Below the pieces are notes generated by a model. The model was given only the letters and a program-made list of their open reading frames with translations. It was not told the origin of the DNA and did not search any database. The translations under genes and the position numbers were made by a program. A stretch of DNA of 64,000 nt, taken from the NCBI GenBank assembly GCA_964476375.1, contig CAYYZW010000053.1, forward strand, positions 1-64,000, written 5' to 3'. Positions 33,761 through 42,267 of the stretch are shown here, in pieces (the stretch's first letter is position 1; each line of letters starts with the position of its first letter). This DNA comes from SAT2750 sp964476375. GTDB lineage: Bacteria; Planctomycetota; Planctomycetia; Pirellulales; Pirellulaceae.

Positions 33761-35530
33761 TTAGTCGGCCACGCGTTGAACTTCGATCAAATGAAAGATG
33801 CAGTCACCTTTCTGGCTAGCCAGGATGAGATCGGCACCTCTTGGACCGCCATGTTGCATTGCCGCATCGGACACAACGGCACTCGTTTCACGCCACTGAC
33901 CGCTGTCGGCGTTCGTAACGCTCAGCGCTTCTTGCATCCCATTGGTCGTATCGTAACGTAAGTTCCAGCTACCTGTGCCGTTGTCCAAATAGACGATTTT
34001 CAAGAGCAACTTGTTAGGTTGATTCGCGTTACAAAACCCATCCGCCAATCGGAAGAACATCCTGTCCTTACCCGTGGCAACGTCCAGGCCACGTGCAAAG
34101 CGGCCATAGATACTCTCTTCGAGGCCAACATGCCACCAACCAATACTCGTCTCATTGGCGTCGATTTGCTTGAGGAATCGACCGTAGTTCCCCGGCAGAA
34201 TGTCCCAACCAACATCATTGAAATCTTCTGAGCGGCGGTTGGTCATCAACTCAGCGACCGCTTTTTGTGGGTCGCCCTGCCGGGCCCCTCGGTGTTTGTA
34301 CTCAGCCGCGATGCTCTGATATCGATCGATGTTCTGGCGATCTGCTTTGCCAAACAATGATTCAGGAAACGCGTCGGTGTCGGCAGCGTCAAGACCACGG
34401 CGCAAGACACAGAACGCCGCGGGCGAGGTCTCCGGTTTACGATGACCCGCATAACGGTTGAAAAAATCGACGGCTTGCTTCGCCTGGTTGAGCTGTAAAG
34501 CTTCATGGTGGACTTGCCAGATATCCAATTCCGCATGGCTGGCGTAGATCGCGGTCCAATAAAGAGCCTGGTCGGGATTGCGCGTGCTCCAGCCGAACAG
34601 CTTAAATTGTGCATCGTATTCGCCGCGACTGAAATACTTTTTGCCCGCGTTCTTGATTTCGGCTCGTGTATTGTTCACCAGCTTCAAACGCGAACGCACG
34701 CCGGAATGTTGATAGTACTCGCAAAAGTACGCCTGCTTCGAGCCTAATTCCGGCAGATACTCTAAAAGCCACGCAAACTCGTTCTCCACAATGTCCGCGC
34801 TCTTCACGAGTAACGGATAGTCGATTCTTTCGTTCTGAAAGACTTCTTGGTACTTCTTCCACATTTCAATACGATACCGACTCCAATCCTTTCGGCTAAT
34901 GCGGTATTGCGGGTCAAGAGGTTCCGCAAAATAATCCTCAGTCCTTTTGCCGTAATAAGGTGCAGGGTCACCAGTCGCGCCTTCGCAAACTTCGAGGAAT
35001 GCAATGCGATCGCGGAGTTCTTGAGGAAGCGACGCAAGGTAATCGCCAGTTCGTTCTAAGAGGCGGCGATAAAAGCCTTGGTAGATTTTGTTGAAATAAT
35101 AGGGGTAACGATCATGTTTCTTTTCCAAGAACGGCGTTAGTCGTTCCTTAAATCTCACAGCGGGCGCGCCGGCTTCATAGAGCCACTCAGGTGTGATGTT
35201 GTTGGGAGAAGTCCACAGCGCCAGCGAGACGAAGTAGTTGTTGTTAACCGCGGCTCGCAACTTGTCGCCAATTTCGCGATCGAACTGAAATTCTCCGGCC
35301 TGGGGTTCAAGCACATCCCACGAACAGATAATCGCCGCTCCCTTAGCTAACGGGCAAGTTTTGCGGTTCATCGTTTCCGGTCGCCAGCCGGGCCAGAGAT
35401 ACACGCCGCATGCACCCGCCGGCAACCCAGTCTCCGCGGACGGGTGGGCACCGCTGACATTCGCAGAGATAACTAGCAGCAAGATGATCGCAAATTTAGC
35501 AGCGCCTCGTTCTTTTGGGATCTTCATCAT
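33761..35530 (-). CDS. Secreted glycoside-hydrolase-like protein (TIM-barrel start, beta C-terminus)
   Basis: A 589-residue exported protein. After the signal peptide, CGVYLWPGW and CSWDVLEPQAGEFQFD resemble the first strands of (beta/alpha)8 glycosidases of the GH42 or GH5 type, where a W-x-x-x-E-P-x-x-G block opens the barrel. AFLEVCEGATGD near residue 190 could carry the acid/base Glu. The last 150 residues look like a carbohydrate-binding beta-sandwich. Start codons at 35530 and 35527 are adjacent; AGG lies just upstream. A perfect palindrome sits 22 bases upstream of the start, suggesting repression by a sugar regulator. The family could not be named firmly. Confidence 0.65.
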   Translation of the reverse strand: MMKIPKERGAAKFAIILLLVISANVSGAHPSAETGLPAGACGVYLWPGWRPETMNRKTCPLAKGAAIICSWDVLEPQAGEFQFDREIGDKLRAAVNNNYFVSLALWTSPNNITPEWLYEAGAPAVRFKERLTPFLEKKHDRYPYYFNKIYQGFYRRLLERTGDYLASLPQELRDRIAFLEVCEGATGDPAPYYGKRTEDYFAEPLDPQYRISRKDWSRYRIEMWKKYQEVFQNERIDYPLLVKSADIVENEFAWLLEYLPELGSKQAYFCEYYQHSGVRSRLKLVNNTRAEIKNAGKKYFSRGEYDAQFKLFGWSTRNPDQALYWTAIYASHAELDIWQVHHEALQLNQAKQAVDFFNRYAGHRKPETSPAAFCVLRRGLDAADTDAFPESLFGKADRQNIDRYQSIAAEYKHRGARQGDPQKAVAELMTNRRSEDFNDVGWDILPGNYGRFLKQIDANETSIGWWHVGLEESIYGRFARGLDVATGKDRMFFRLADGFCNANQPNKLLLKIVYLDNGTGSWNLRYDTTNGMQEALSVTNADSGQWRETSAVVSDAAMQHGGPRGADLILASQKGDCIFHLIEVQRVAD

Positions 35531-35551
35531 CCAAGACCTAGGCCAGATCAT

Positions 35552-35573
35552 CGTTTAACGCATCAGTTAAACG
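35552..35573. promoter_or_regulatory. Palindromic operator candidate
   Basis: Arms CGTTTAAC (35552-35559) and GTTAAACG (35566-35573) form a perfect 8-bp inverted repeat with a 6-base spacer. It lies 22 bases upstream of the glycosidase-like start. The size and position fit a dimeric repressor site. No regulator gene is adjacent. Confidence 0.45.
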
Positions 35574-35629
35574 TATTATGCACGCGACGCATACTAAATC
35601 AATCACTCGCGCCGTTGGCGTTGCGCATG

Positions 35630-35662
35630 AAAAAACGCCGGGCACTCTCGCGCTCGGCGTTT
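35630..35662 (-). terminator. Rho-independent terminator after tRNA-Asn
   Basis: On the minus strand, arms AAACGCCG and CGGCGTTT enclose a 14-base GC-rich centre that can extend the stem, and the right arm runs into six T residues. It starts 45 bases after the 3' end of the tRNA gene and is well placed to end its transcript. Confidence 0.7.
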
Positions 35663-35706
35663 CATGTCAACCGGTGGGTAGCGAAAGTTCGCTCCCGATT
35701 GAAAGG

Positions 35707-35781
<75 letters not shown>

Positions 35782-35849
35782 ATCACATCACCGTGATGCA
35801 AGTCGTCTAGTTTATCTCAAGCCACCGACTCCATCAATTGCAGACGCGC

Positions 35850-38075
35850 TCACTCGACGTAGAGGAACTCGTCCAGGTTGAGGATGACCTGGCAGTATTC
35901 CGCCAGGGCCAGCAGGGCGGGGTTCGTACTTGCATCCTGCACCCAGGATTCGCTGGCGATCAGCCTCTCCTGCCCGGCCAGATACTGCTGGCCAAGCCGC
36001 AGCTCCTGCCGCGTGGGAGGCCGGGAGAGAGCCAGCTGGTAGATCTCCCGGATGGCCGCGGCCTGGCCGGTGTCAAGCCGGCCTGCCAGGGCCAGTGACT
36101 GCTGCTGCAGAAAGGCACTGTTCATCATCGAGAGTGCCTGTCCGGCATGCGTGCTGGTCGATCGTTCCCCGCAGGAGGCCAGCGTGGAGGGGCTGTCAAA
36201 ATTCTCCAACAGCGGGGGGCGATTATTTCGCTTGACGAAAACATAGATGCTTCGCCGCGCGTGCTGGGAGAGATCGGGGTGGGGATACCAGGTCCCCTTG
36301 TACTGCAGCCGGGCGATTTCCGGGTGTAGTGGCAGGCGGACTGCCGGGCCCCCGGCATGGAGGTTGAGCTGGCCGGAGACCTGGAGCAGCGTATCCCGGA
36401 TCACCTCGGCGTCCATTCGCCTGCGATGGGCCCGCCAGAGATACTTGTTTTCTGGATCGACCCGGGCGGCACTTTCCCGCTGCTCACTCTTTTGCTGGTA
36501 GGTTGCCGAGAGCAGGAGCAGCCGGTGCAGGTGCTTGATGCTCCATCCCGAGTCGATCAGCTCGGCCGTCAGCCAGTCCAGCAATTGTGGGTGCGATGGG
36601 GCAGCCCCCATGGCACCAAAGTCATTCGGTGTGGAAACGATGCCGTGACCCATGTGGTGATGCCAGAGCCGGTTCACGAAGACGCGAGCGGTGAGCGGGT
36701 TCTGGGCGGAGGAGAGCCAGTTGGCCAGTGCCCGGCGGCGGCCGGGGGATTCACCTGCCGAAAGGGAGACGGGCTGGATTCTCGGGGTCGATTCGACCTG
36801 GGAGGTGACCAGCATGCCAGGAAACGTGGGATGGACCTCGTCGAGGTGCTTGCCTGGTTCACCACGATTGAGCACGTGCGTCAACGGTACGCTGCCCGGC
36901 GGATCGATCGCTGCCATCACGGTCAGGGGGGCCTCCGGCCGGCTGTTGGCAAGTTGTGCCAGCTCCTGCTGGATCTCCCCGAGCTGGACGGCATCCTCGG
37001 GAACTGCGGCGACGGCCATGTCGACCGCTTCTTCCGTCAGCTTGAGAATCCCGTCGGCCTCGGCGACCAGCCGCGCCTCGTCTGCGGTCCGCTCCGCCGC
37101 GGCTTTCCGGACCGCTGCCTGCACCGGGGCGGGCAGTTGTGCCAGCAGGCGATCGGTTACCTGGCTGCGGTACCTCGCACGCAGCTCTTCAAGCCGGCTG
37201 GTTGCCTTGTCGAATCCGTGCTGCCACTTTTCCAGCTCGGCAGTATGCTGCTGCTGTTGCTGCTCGCTGGCCATCGTCACATCGACCGGCTGCGTGGCTG
37301 CAAAAAACGACTGCAGGCGGAAGTAGTCCTGCTGGGAGAAGGCGTCGAACTTGTGGTCGTGGCAGCGTGCACAGGCGATCGTCAGTCCCAGGAAGGCGGC
37401 GCCGATGTTGTCGGTCATCTCGGTCAGTACTTCCTGGCGGTTCTTCTCCTCATCCTGCATGCCGGCGTTGAGCCGCAGGGGCCCCAGTCGCTGCATCCCG
37501 GTGGCTACCAGGGCTTCCATGTCGGAGGGGTAGATCTCGTCACCTGCCACCTGCTCGCGGACGAACCGCTGAAAGGACTTGTCCGTGTTCAGTGACTTGA
37601 TGACCCAGTCCCGGTACCGCCAGGCAAAGGGCCGCGGATCATCGTACTCAAAGCCGTCACTGTCGGCATAGCGAACCACGTCCAGCCAGTGCTGTCCCCA
37701 GCGTTCCCCGTAACGGGGGCTTGCCAGTAATCGCTCGACCAGCTGTGGCCAGGCATCCGGGGAGGGATCCTGGACAAACCGCTGGACGTTCCCTGGCGAG
37801 GGGAGCAGGCCGGTCAGGTCGATCGAAAGCCGACGGATGAGTGTCCGTCGACCGGCACGGCCGGAGGGAGAAAGCCCGTTGTTGTCCAGGCGTTCAAGGA
37901 CAAAAAGGTCGACCGGGTTCGTCGCCCAGGTACTCTCGTCGGGCGTCGGAAGTGCGGGCCGCCGCGGTGTATCAAATGGCCACTCGCCAGACGCCATCTC
38001 TGCAGACAGTGTCACCATGCCTGCCACGAGCAGGGAGAGCAGAAACAGTGGTCGAAAACCGCGTGAGGAATTCAT
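35850..38075 (-). CDS. DUF1549/DUF1553 secreted protein (host copy)
   Basis: A 741-residue exported protein without an N-terminal cytochrome domain. The signal peptide is followed by WPFDTPRRPALP and DUF1549 with RTLIRRLSIDLTGLLPSP, the intact AWRYRDWVIKSL and CARCHDHKFDAFSQQDYF. A coiled, Gln-rich linker (EQQQQQHTAELEKW) precedes DUF1553 with VNRLWHHHMGHGIV. ATG 38075 starts directly at the signal peptide; an upstream extension to 38183 is poor. It diverges from the DUF1501 gene with 149 bases between starts, the standard planctomycete pairing. The two proteins are thought to work together, but their reaction is unknown. Confidence 0.93.
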   Translation of the reverse strand: MNSSRGFRPLFLLSLLVAGMVTLSAEMASGEWPFDTPRRPALPTPDESTWATNPVDLFVLERLDNNGLSPSGRAGRRTLIRRLSIDLTGLLPSPGNVQRFVQDPSPDAWPQLVERLLASPRYGERWGQHWLDVVRYADSDGFEYDDPRPFAWRYRDWVIKSLNTDKSFQRFVREQVAGDEIYPSDMEALVATGMQRLGPLRLNAGMQDEEKNRQEVLTEMTDNIGAAFLGLTIACARCHDHKFDAFSQQDYFRLQSFFAATQPVDVTMASEQQQQQHTAELEKWQHGFDKATSRLEELRARYRSQVTDRLLAQLPAPVQAAVRKAAAERTADEARLVAEADGILKLTEEAVDMAVAAVPEDAVQLGEIQQELAQLANSRPEAPLTVMAAIDPPGSVPLTHVLNRGEPGKHLDEVHPTFPGMLVTSQVESTPRIQPVSLSAGESPGRRRALANWLSSAQNPLTARVFVNRLWHHHMGHGIVSTPNDFGAMGAAPSHPQLLDWLTAELIDSGWSIKHLHRLLLLSATYQQKSEQRESAARVDPENKYLWRAHRRRMDAEVIRDTLLQVSGQLNLHAGGPAVRLPLHPEIARLQYKGTWYPHPDLSQHARRSIYVFVKRNNRPPLLENFDSPSTLASCGERSTSTHAGQALSMMNSAFLQQQSLALAGRLDTGQAAAIREIYQLALSRPPTRQELRLGQQYLAGQERLIASESWVQDASTNPALLALAEYCQVILNLDEFLYVE

Positions 38076-38224
38076 GGTCTGCCAGGAGAACGGGAGTGTG
38101 GATGGTCTGCCAACAGTATACCTGCCGGGCGAACGCCTCTGCCAGAACGAAGTGGGACAACCCCGGAGATGCCGGGTGGCCATAAATTGATTACAATCAG
38201 TGGCACCAAGAGGAGTTCTTCCCC

Positions 38225-39673
38225 ATGCTGCCCTTATCCCACGATCCCTGCCCTGGCCCGGAGCTGACAGCCGACCGCCGCCAGTTCCTCACCAGCTCGG
38301 CACTCGGTTTTGGGTCCCTGGCCTTTACGGCACTTGGTGTGGATGAATCGGCGGCGGCCCGCCCTGCCAGGGGCGAGAACCCACTGGCCCCGCGTGATCC
38401 TCATTTTGATCCTGCGGCCACCTCGGTCATTTTTCTTTTCATGGCCGGCGGCCCCAGCCAGGTAGAGACATTTGATCCCAAGCCCCTGCTGAACACGCTT
38501 CACGGCAAGCCGGTTCCCGACTCGCTTGGACCGGTGAAAACACAACGGACGACGGAGAAGTCGCTGCTGCTCGGCTGCAAGCGCAGGTTCCAGCCCCAGG
38601 GAGAATCGGGACTGGTGATGTCGGATCTTTTTCCCCAGCTGGCCGACTGTGCCGATGACATCGCCGTGGTCCGCTCGCTGCATGCCGACAGTATTGTGCA
38701 TGCCCCGGCCCTCTACCAGATGAACAGTGGCCGCACGCTGATGGGGCACCCGTCGATGGGTGCCTGGGTGACCTATGGCCTGGGAAGTGAGAACGAGAAC
38801 CTGCCAGGTTACGTGGTCATGCTGGATCCGGACGGCACGCTGGTGGGAGGGCCACCGTGCTGGGGTGCGGGTTATTTCCCGCCGGTTTACCAGGGGACGC
38901 TGTTTCGCCCGGGGCCGGTACCGGTACTGGACCTGCTTCCCTCGGATGGCCGCACTCGCCGCCGGCAGCGCAATAGCCTGGACCTGATGAACCGTCTGAA
39001 CGAACTGAGGCGGCGTCCAGGAGATCAGCAGTTGCTCTCCCGGCTGGCTACCTACGAGTTGGCCTACCGGATGCAGTCGCATGCCCCCGAGGCGGTGGAT
39101 ATCTCGGATGAGACCCGTGAAACGGAAGAGCTTTACGGTCTGGATGACCCGCGAACCGAGGAATTCGGGACCCGCTGCCTGCTGGCCCGGCGTCTGGTGG
39201 AGCGTGGGGTTCGTTTCGTACAGCTTTACTGCGGTGGTGGTCCGGGGAACCTTACCTGGGACGGCCACGGCGATATCGAGGAGAATCACCTGCGGATGGC
39301 GGGACAGTCGGACAAGCCGGTGGCCGGTCTGCTCAAGGATCTCAAGCGCCGCGGCCTGCTGGAAAAGACCCTGGTCATCTGGGGTGGTGAGTTTGGACGT
39401 ACGCCGATGTCGCAGGGAGAGACTGGTCGCGACCACAGTCCTTTTGGCTTTAGCATGTGGCTGGCAGGTGGTGGTATCCAGGGGGGAAGGACGGTCGGCC
39501 AGACCGACGAGATTGGCCTGCGGGCGGTCGAACAGCCCTACCATGTCAGGGACCTGCACGCCACGATCCTGCACCAGCTGGGACTGGACCAGGAGGAACT
39601 GACGTTCCTGCACAATGGCCGGGAGGAGATACTGACCGATATTGGCGGCCAGTTGATCGAGGGGATTCTCTAG
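38225..39673 (+). CDS. DUF1501 protein with twin-arginine signal (host copy)
   Basis: A 482-residue partner of the divergent DUF1549/1553 gene. The Tat signal DRRQFLTSSALGFGSLA is followed by FLFMAGGPSQVETFDPKPL, GESGLVMSDLFPQLA, and the C-terminal GGEFGRTPMSQ and GRDHSPFGF blocks. Export in folded state across the inner membrane is expected. GAGGAG lies 9 nt before ATG 38225. It has the same length as the island copy but a clearly different sequence, so the pair are paralogues or xenologues, not a recent duplication. It ends 4 bases before the convergent sulfatase. Confidence 0.94.
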   Translation: MLPLSHDPCPGPELTADRRQFLTSSALGFGSLAFTALGVDESAAARPARGENPLAPRDPHFDPAATSVIFLFMAGGPSQVETFDPKPLLNTLHGKPVPDSLGPVKTQRTTEKSLLLGCKRRFQPQGESGLVMSDLFPQLADCADDIAVVRSLHADSIVHAPALYQMNSGRTLMGHPSMGAWVTYGLGSENENLPGYVVMLDPDGTLVGGPPCWGAGYFPPVYQGTLFRPGPVPVLDLLPSDGRTRRRQRNSLDLMNRLNELRRRPGDQQLLSRLATYELAYRMQSHAPEAVDISDETRETEELYGLDDPRTEEFGTRCLLARRLVERGVRFVQLYCGGGPGNLTWDGHGDIEENHLRMAGQSDKPVAGLLKDLKRRGLLEKTLVIWGGEFGRTPMSQGETGRDHSPFGFSMWLAGGGIQGGRTVGQTDEIGLRAVEQPYHVRDLHATILHQLGLDQEELTFLHNGREEILTDIGGQLIEGIL

Positions 39674-39677
39674 CGGG

Positions 39678-41075
39678 CTATTTCTTGGCGCGGTTTCGCC
39701 ACTGGTGCTCTTTGGCCGCCATCTCGGTCTCCTGGCCAAGATCCCCCTGGGATTTCATCCAGCGCTGGAGTTCCCTGGCCAGCCGCTCTTGGACCTGCTT
39801 GTGATCCGGGTTACCGGCCAGGTTTTCCAGGTTCCAGGGATCGGCCTGGCAGTCATACAGTTCCACGGCAGGCCGCTGGATATACCGCTGGACCCTGGCC
39901 GCTGCCTGCTTGTCCCCCCCGGCAGATTTTTCTTCCCAGGTTTTCCACCAGCTGGTTTTGAAGACGGCATTCTGGAAATCGACGTCGGGGCTGAGGTTGA
40001 GAATGTAGCGGTAGCGTTCCGATCGGACCGAGCGGATGCCATAGGATTCGGGCCCGTTGTTGATGCCGCGGGAGGTCTGCAGGCCAAAGCTGTACTGCTT
40101 GTGCAGGTCTCTCGATCCGCCCAGGACAGGGAGGAAGGAACGGCCTTCCACCCCCCGCGGTTTTTTGAGCTCCGCTGCCTGTAGAAGGGTGGGAACGACG
40201 TCCACGTATTCGACCATCGCATCGGTTCGGCTGCCCGCCTCGACCTTTCCCGGCCAGCGGACGATCATGCCACTTTGCAGCCCCGCGTCGTAACAGGTCC
40301 ACTTGGCAAAGGGGAAGGAGTTCCCCTGTTCACTCAGCACGATCAGCAGCGTATCGTCTGTGAGCTGGTGTCGATCCAGCAGGTCCAGGCAGATTCCCAC
40401 CTGCTTGTCAAAGAAGCTGACCTCTGCCAGGTATTTCTGGAAGGCCTCCCGGGTGGCCGGCGTGTCCACGTAATGCGGGGGAAGTACGAGCGTCTTCGGG
40501 TCATAGACCGAGGGATCCCCGTGGGTATAGGGCGTGTGGGGCTCGTTGGAACAGACAAACAGGCAGAACGGGGTGCTCGATGTCCGGCACTCGGTCAGCA
40601 TCGTGTCGATCGCAGGCCAGTCGGGGTTGTTCCCCTTGCCCATTTCGGTGGTCCCCTTGGAGTATTCAAAAGGGAAACTGTCGGGCGGATTGATATGGGT
40701 CTTGCCGCTCAGCGCCACGCGGTAGCCTGCCGCCTTCAGGTAATGGGCGATGCTGCGTGTTCCCGGCGTGACGAAGGTATGATTCGGGTGAGCCCCCGAG
40801 CGGACCGGGTAGATCCCCGTGTAGAGGGCATGGCGGGTGGGGGAGCACATGGGCGCCGCCTGGAAACAGCGATCAAACTGCATCCCCTGCTTGCAGAGCC
40901 GGTCCATGTTGGGCGTGTTGGCCTGTCCCCCGTAACACCCCAGGTCACGGTAGGTGCAGTCGTCGGCGATCATGACCACGAAATTCGGAGAGGCTGCCAG
41001 GGCCGTGGTTGCGGCGACCAGGATTAGCAGGCCGGCGAGGAGACCCTGATGGATGGGGAATAGCTGCTTTCTCAT
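39678..41075 (-). CDS. Sulfatase, secreted, coupled to HDAC-like gene
   Basis: A 465-residue sulfatase with a signal peptide. NFVVMIADDCTYRDLGC has Cys-Thr in place of the usual Leu-Gly after the metal Asp pair. The formylglycine site is CSPTR, Cys77. LSGKTHINP replaces the common GKWHLG, as in some heparan-type (sulfamidase-like) sulfatases. GGAG lies 8 nt before ATG 41075 and inside the end of the deacetylase gene, which stops 3 bases earlier, so the two are translated together. Desulfation plus deacetylation of one glycan is a reasonable inference. Confidence 0.93.
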   Translation of the reverse strand: MRKQLFPIHQGLLAGLLILVAATTALAASPNFVVMIADDCTYRDLGCYGGQANTPNMDRLCKQGMQFDRCFQAAPMCSPTRHALYTGIYPVRSGAHPNHTFVTPGTRSIAHYLKAAGYRVALSGKTHINPPDSFPFEYSKGTTEMGKGNNPDWPAIDTMLTECRTSSTPFCLFVCSNEPHTPYTHGDPSVYDPKTLVLPPHYVDTPATREAFQKYLAEVSFFDKQVGICLDLLDRHQLTDDTLLIVLSEQGNSFPFAKWTCYDAGLQSGMIVRWPGKVEAGSRTDAMVEYVDVVPTLLQAAELKKPRGVEGRSFLPVLGGSRDLHKQYSFGLQTSRGINNGPESYGIRSVRSERYRYILNLSPDVDFQNAVFKTSWWKTWEEKSAGGDKQAAARVQRYIQRPAVELYDCQADPWNLENLAGNPDHKQVQERLARELQRWMKSQGDLGQETEMAAKEHQWRNRAKK

Positions 41076-41078
41076 AGA

Positions 41079-42023
41079 TCAATCTCCAGGGTGCTCTTCC
41101 ATCAGGCAATCCAGGTGAACCGAGACACACCGGGCCAGTGCTTCGACATGATAGCCCCCCTCGAGCATGCTCACCAGTCTGCCGTTACAGTAGGCATCTG
41201 CGATTCGTGTGACCTGCCGGGTAAGGGGCAGGTAATCCTCGGTTTCCAGGTCCAGCGAGCCAACCGGGTCAAGACGGTGGGCGTCAAAGCCGGCGCTGAG
41301 CAGGACCAGCTGGGGATTGATCCTGGCAGCAAAATCCTCCAGCTCCTGCTGGAAGCGGGCAAGGTAATCCTGCCGGCTTGTCCCCATCGTTACAGGAAGG
41401 TTCCGTGTGGTCCCCAGCCCGGGACCTTCGCCGGTCTCCGCTGCCTCACCACTGCCTGGATAAAATGGCCAGCGATGGATGGAGAGGAATCCCACCTGTT
41501 CATCCCGCCAGAAAATATCCTGGCTGCCGTTACCGTGGTGGACATCCCAGTCAACGATCAGCACGCGGTCCAGGCCATGCTGGTCGATGGCGGAGCGGGC
41601 GGCCAGGGCGATATTGTTGAGCAGGCAGAATCCCATCGCCCGCTCGGGGAGTGCATGGTGGCCGGGAGGCCGCAGCAGGCAGAGTGCCCTCGGGTCGTTC
41701 TCATCGATCACGCGCCGCACAGCGTCGGTCACGGCACCGGCTGCCAGGCGGGCGACGTCCCAGGACTGTTCACTGGCGACCGTGTCGGTGTCCAGTCGCC
41801 CCCCTCCCTGCCGGCTAACCTGCTCAAGCTGCTCCAGGTAAGCTGCCGAGTGGACCGATGCAAGCACCTCGTGCGGGACGGGTTCCCAGGGGTTCTCCTG
41901 GCATCGCCCGACGGCATCATGTTTTTCGAGCATCGCATGGATACTCCGTATCCGGTCTTCCGATTCCGGGTGGTTTCCGGTTTGATGCTGAACAAATCGG
42001 TCATCACGATAGAGCAGGGTCAT
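41079..42023 (-). CDS. Histone-deacetylase-family hydrolase
   Basis: A 314-residue zinc-dependent deacetylase of the HDAC/acetylpolyamine amidohydrolase/AcuC superfamily. All main blocks are present: RPPGHHA with the His pair, VLIVDWDVHHGNG carrying the Zn ligands Asp and His, LVLLSAGFDAH with the second Asp, and SMLEGGY. There is no signal peptide, so it is cytosolic. Possible substrates are acetyl-lysine, acetylated polyamines or acetylated small molecules. It leads a two-gene operon with the sulfatase. No strong ribosome site is seen upstream, but the start matches the conserved N-terminus. Confidence 0.92.
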   Translation of the reverse strand: MTLLYRDDRFVQHQTGNHPESEDRIRSIHAMLEKHDAVGRCQENPWEPVPHEVLASVHSAAYLEQLEQVSRQGGGRLDTDTVASEQSWDVARLAAGAVTDAVRRVIDENDPRALCLLRPPGHHALPERAMGFCLLNNIALAARSAIDQHGLDRVLIVDWDVHHGNGSQDIFWRDEQVGFLSIHRWPFYPGSGEAAETGEGPGLGTTRNLPVTMGTSRQDYLARFQQELEDFAARINPQLVLLSAGFDAHRLDPVGSLDLETEDYLPLTRQVTRIADAYCNGRLVSMLEGGYHVEALARCVSVHLDCLMEEHPGD

Positions 42024-42267
42024 GGGATTCTTCGGGAGAAAGTGTCTTTTTTATGAAGGGAGTAGTCCGGGTGTTATTTTACGAGTGATGTTAGGCTCTT
42101 TCGCATGCCGAAATTGACATTCGGGGCGATTGGTGAATAACATATAAGGTGATGGCAACTATTGGCCCTTGGGCATCACGGGGTCATTGTCATTGTCCAT
42201 CCCGGAACACACCATTTCGTGAGCAGAACATGCTTTTTATGAGGCCAGCAGGGCTTAGGATATGGAC

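Larger units (their letters stand above)
25922..35706. other. Probable genomic island ending at tRNA-Asn
   Basis: From just after the sulfatase stop to the tRNA-Asn gene, the sequence looks different. Coding regions use more AT-ending and CGA/TCG codons, and the intergenic stretches are long and AT-richer. The same 159-bp element occurs near the left end and again about 2 kb inside the right end. Genes here form an operon of amidohydrolase, DUF1501 and DUF1549/1553, plus an MFS transporter, a VOC protein and a glycosidase-like protein. A tRNA at one edge is a classic island boundary. No integrase, transposase or duplicated tRNA end was seen, so the boundaries and the idea of transfer are inference. 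Confidence 0.45.

Noticed and set aside
36357..37595. Plus-strand open frame of 412 codons
   Set aside because: Antisense to the host DUF1549/1553 gene; no ribosome site and no domain.
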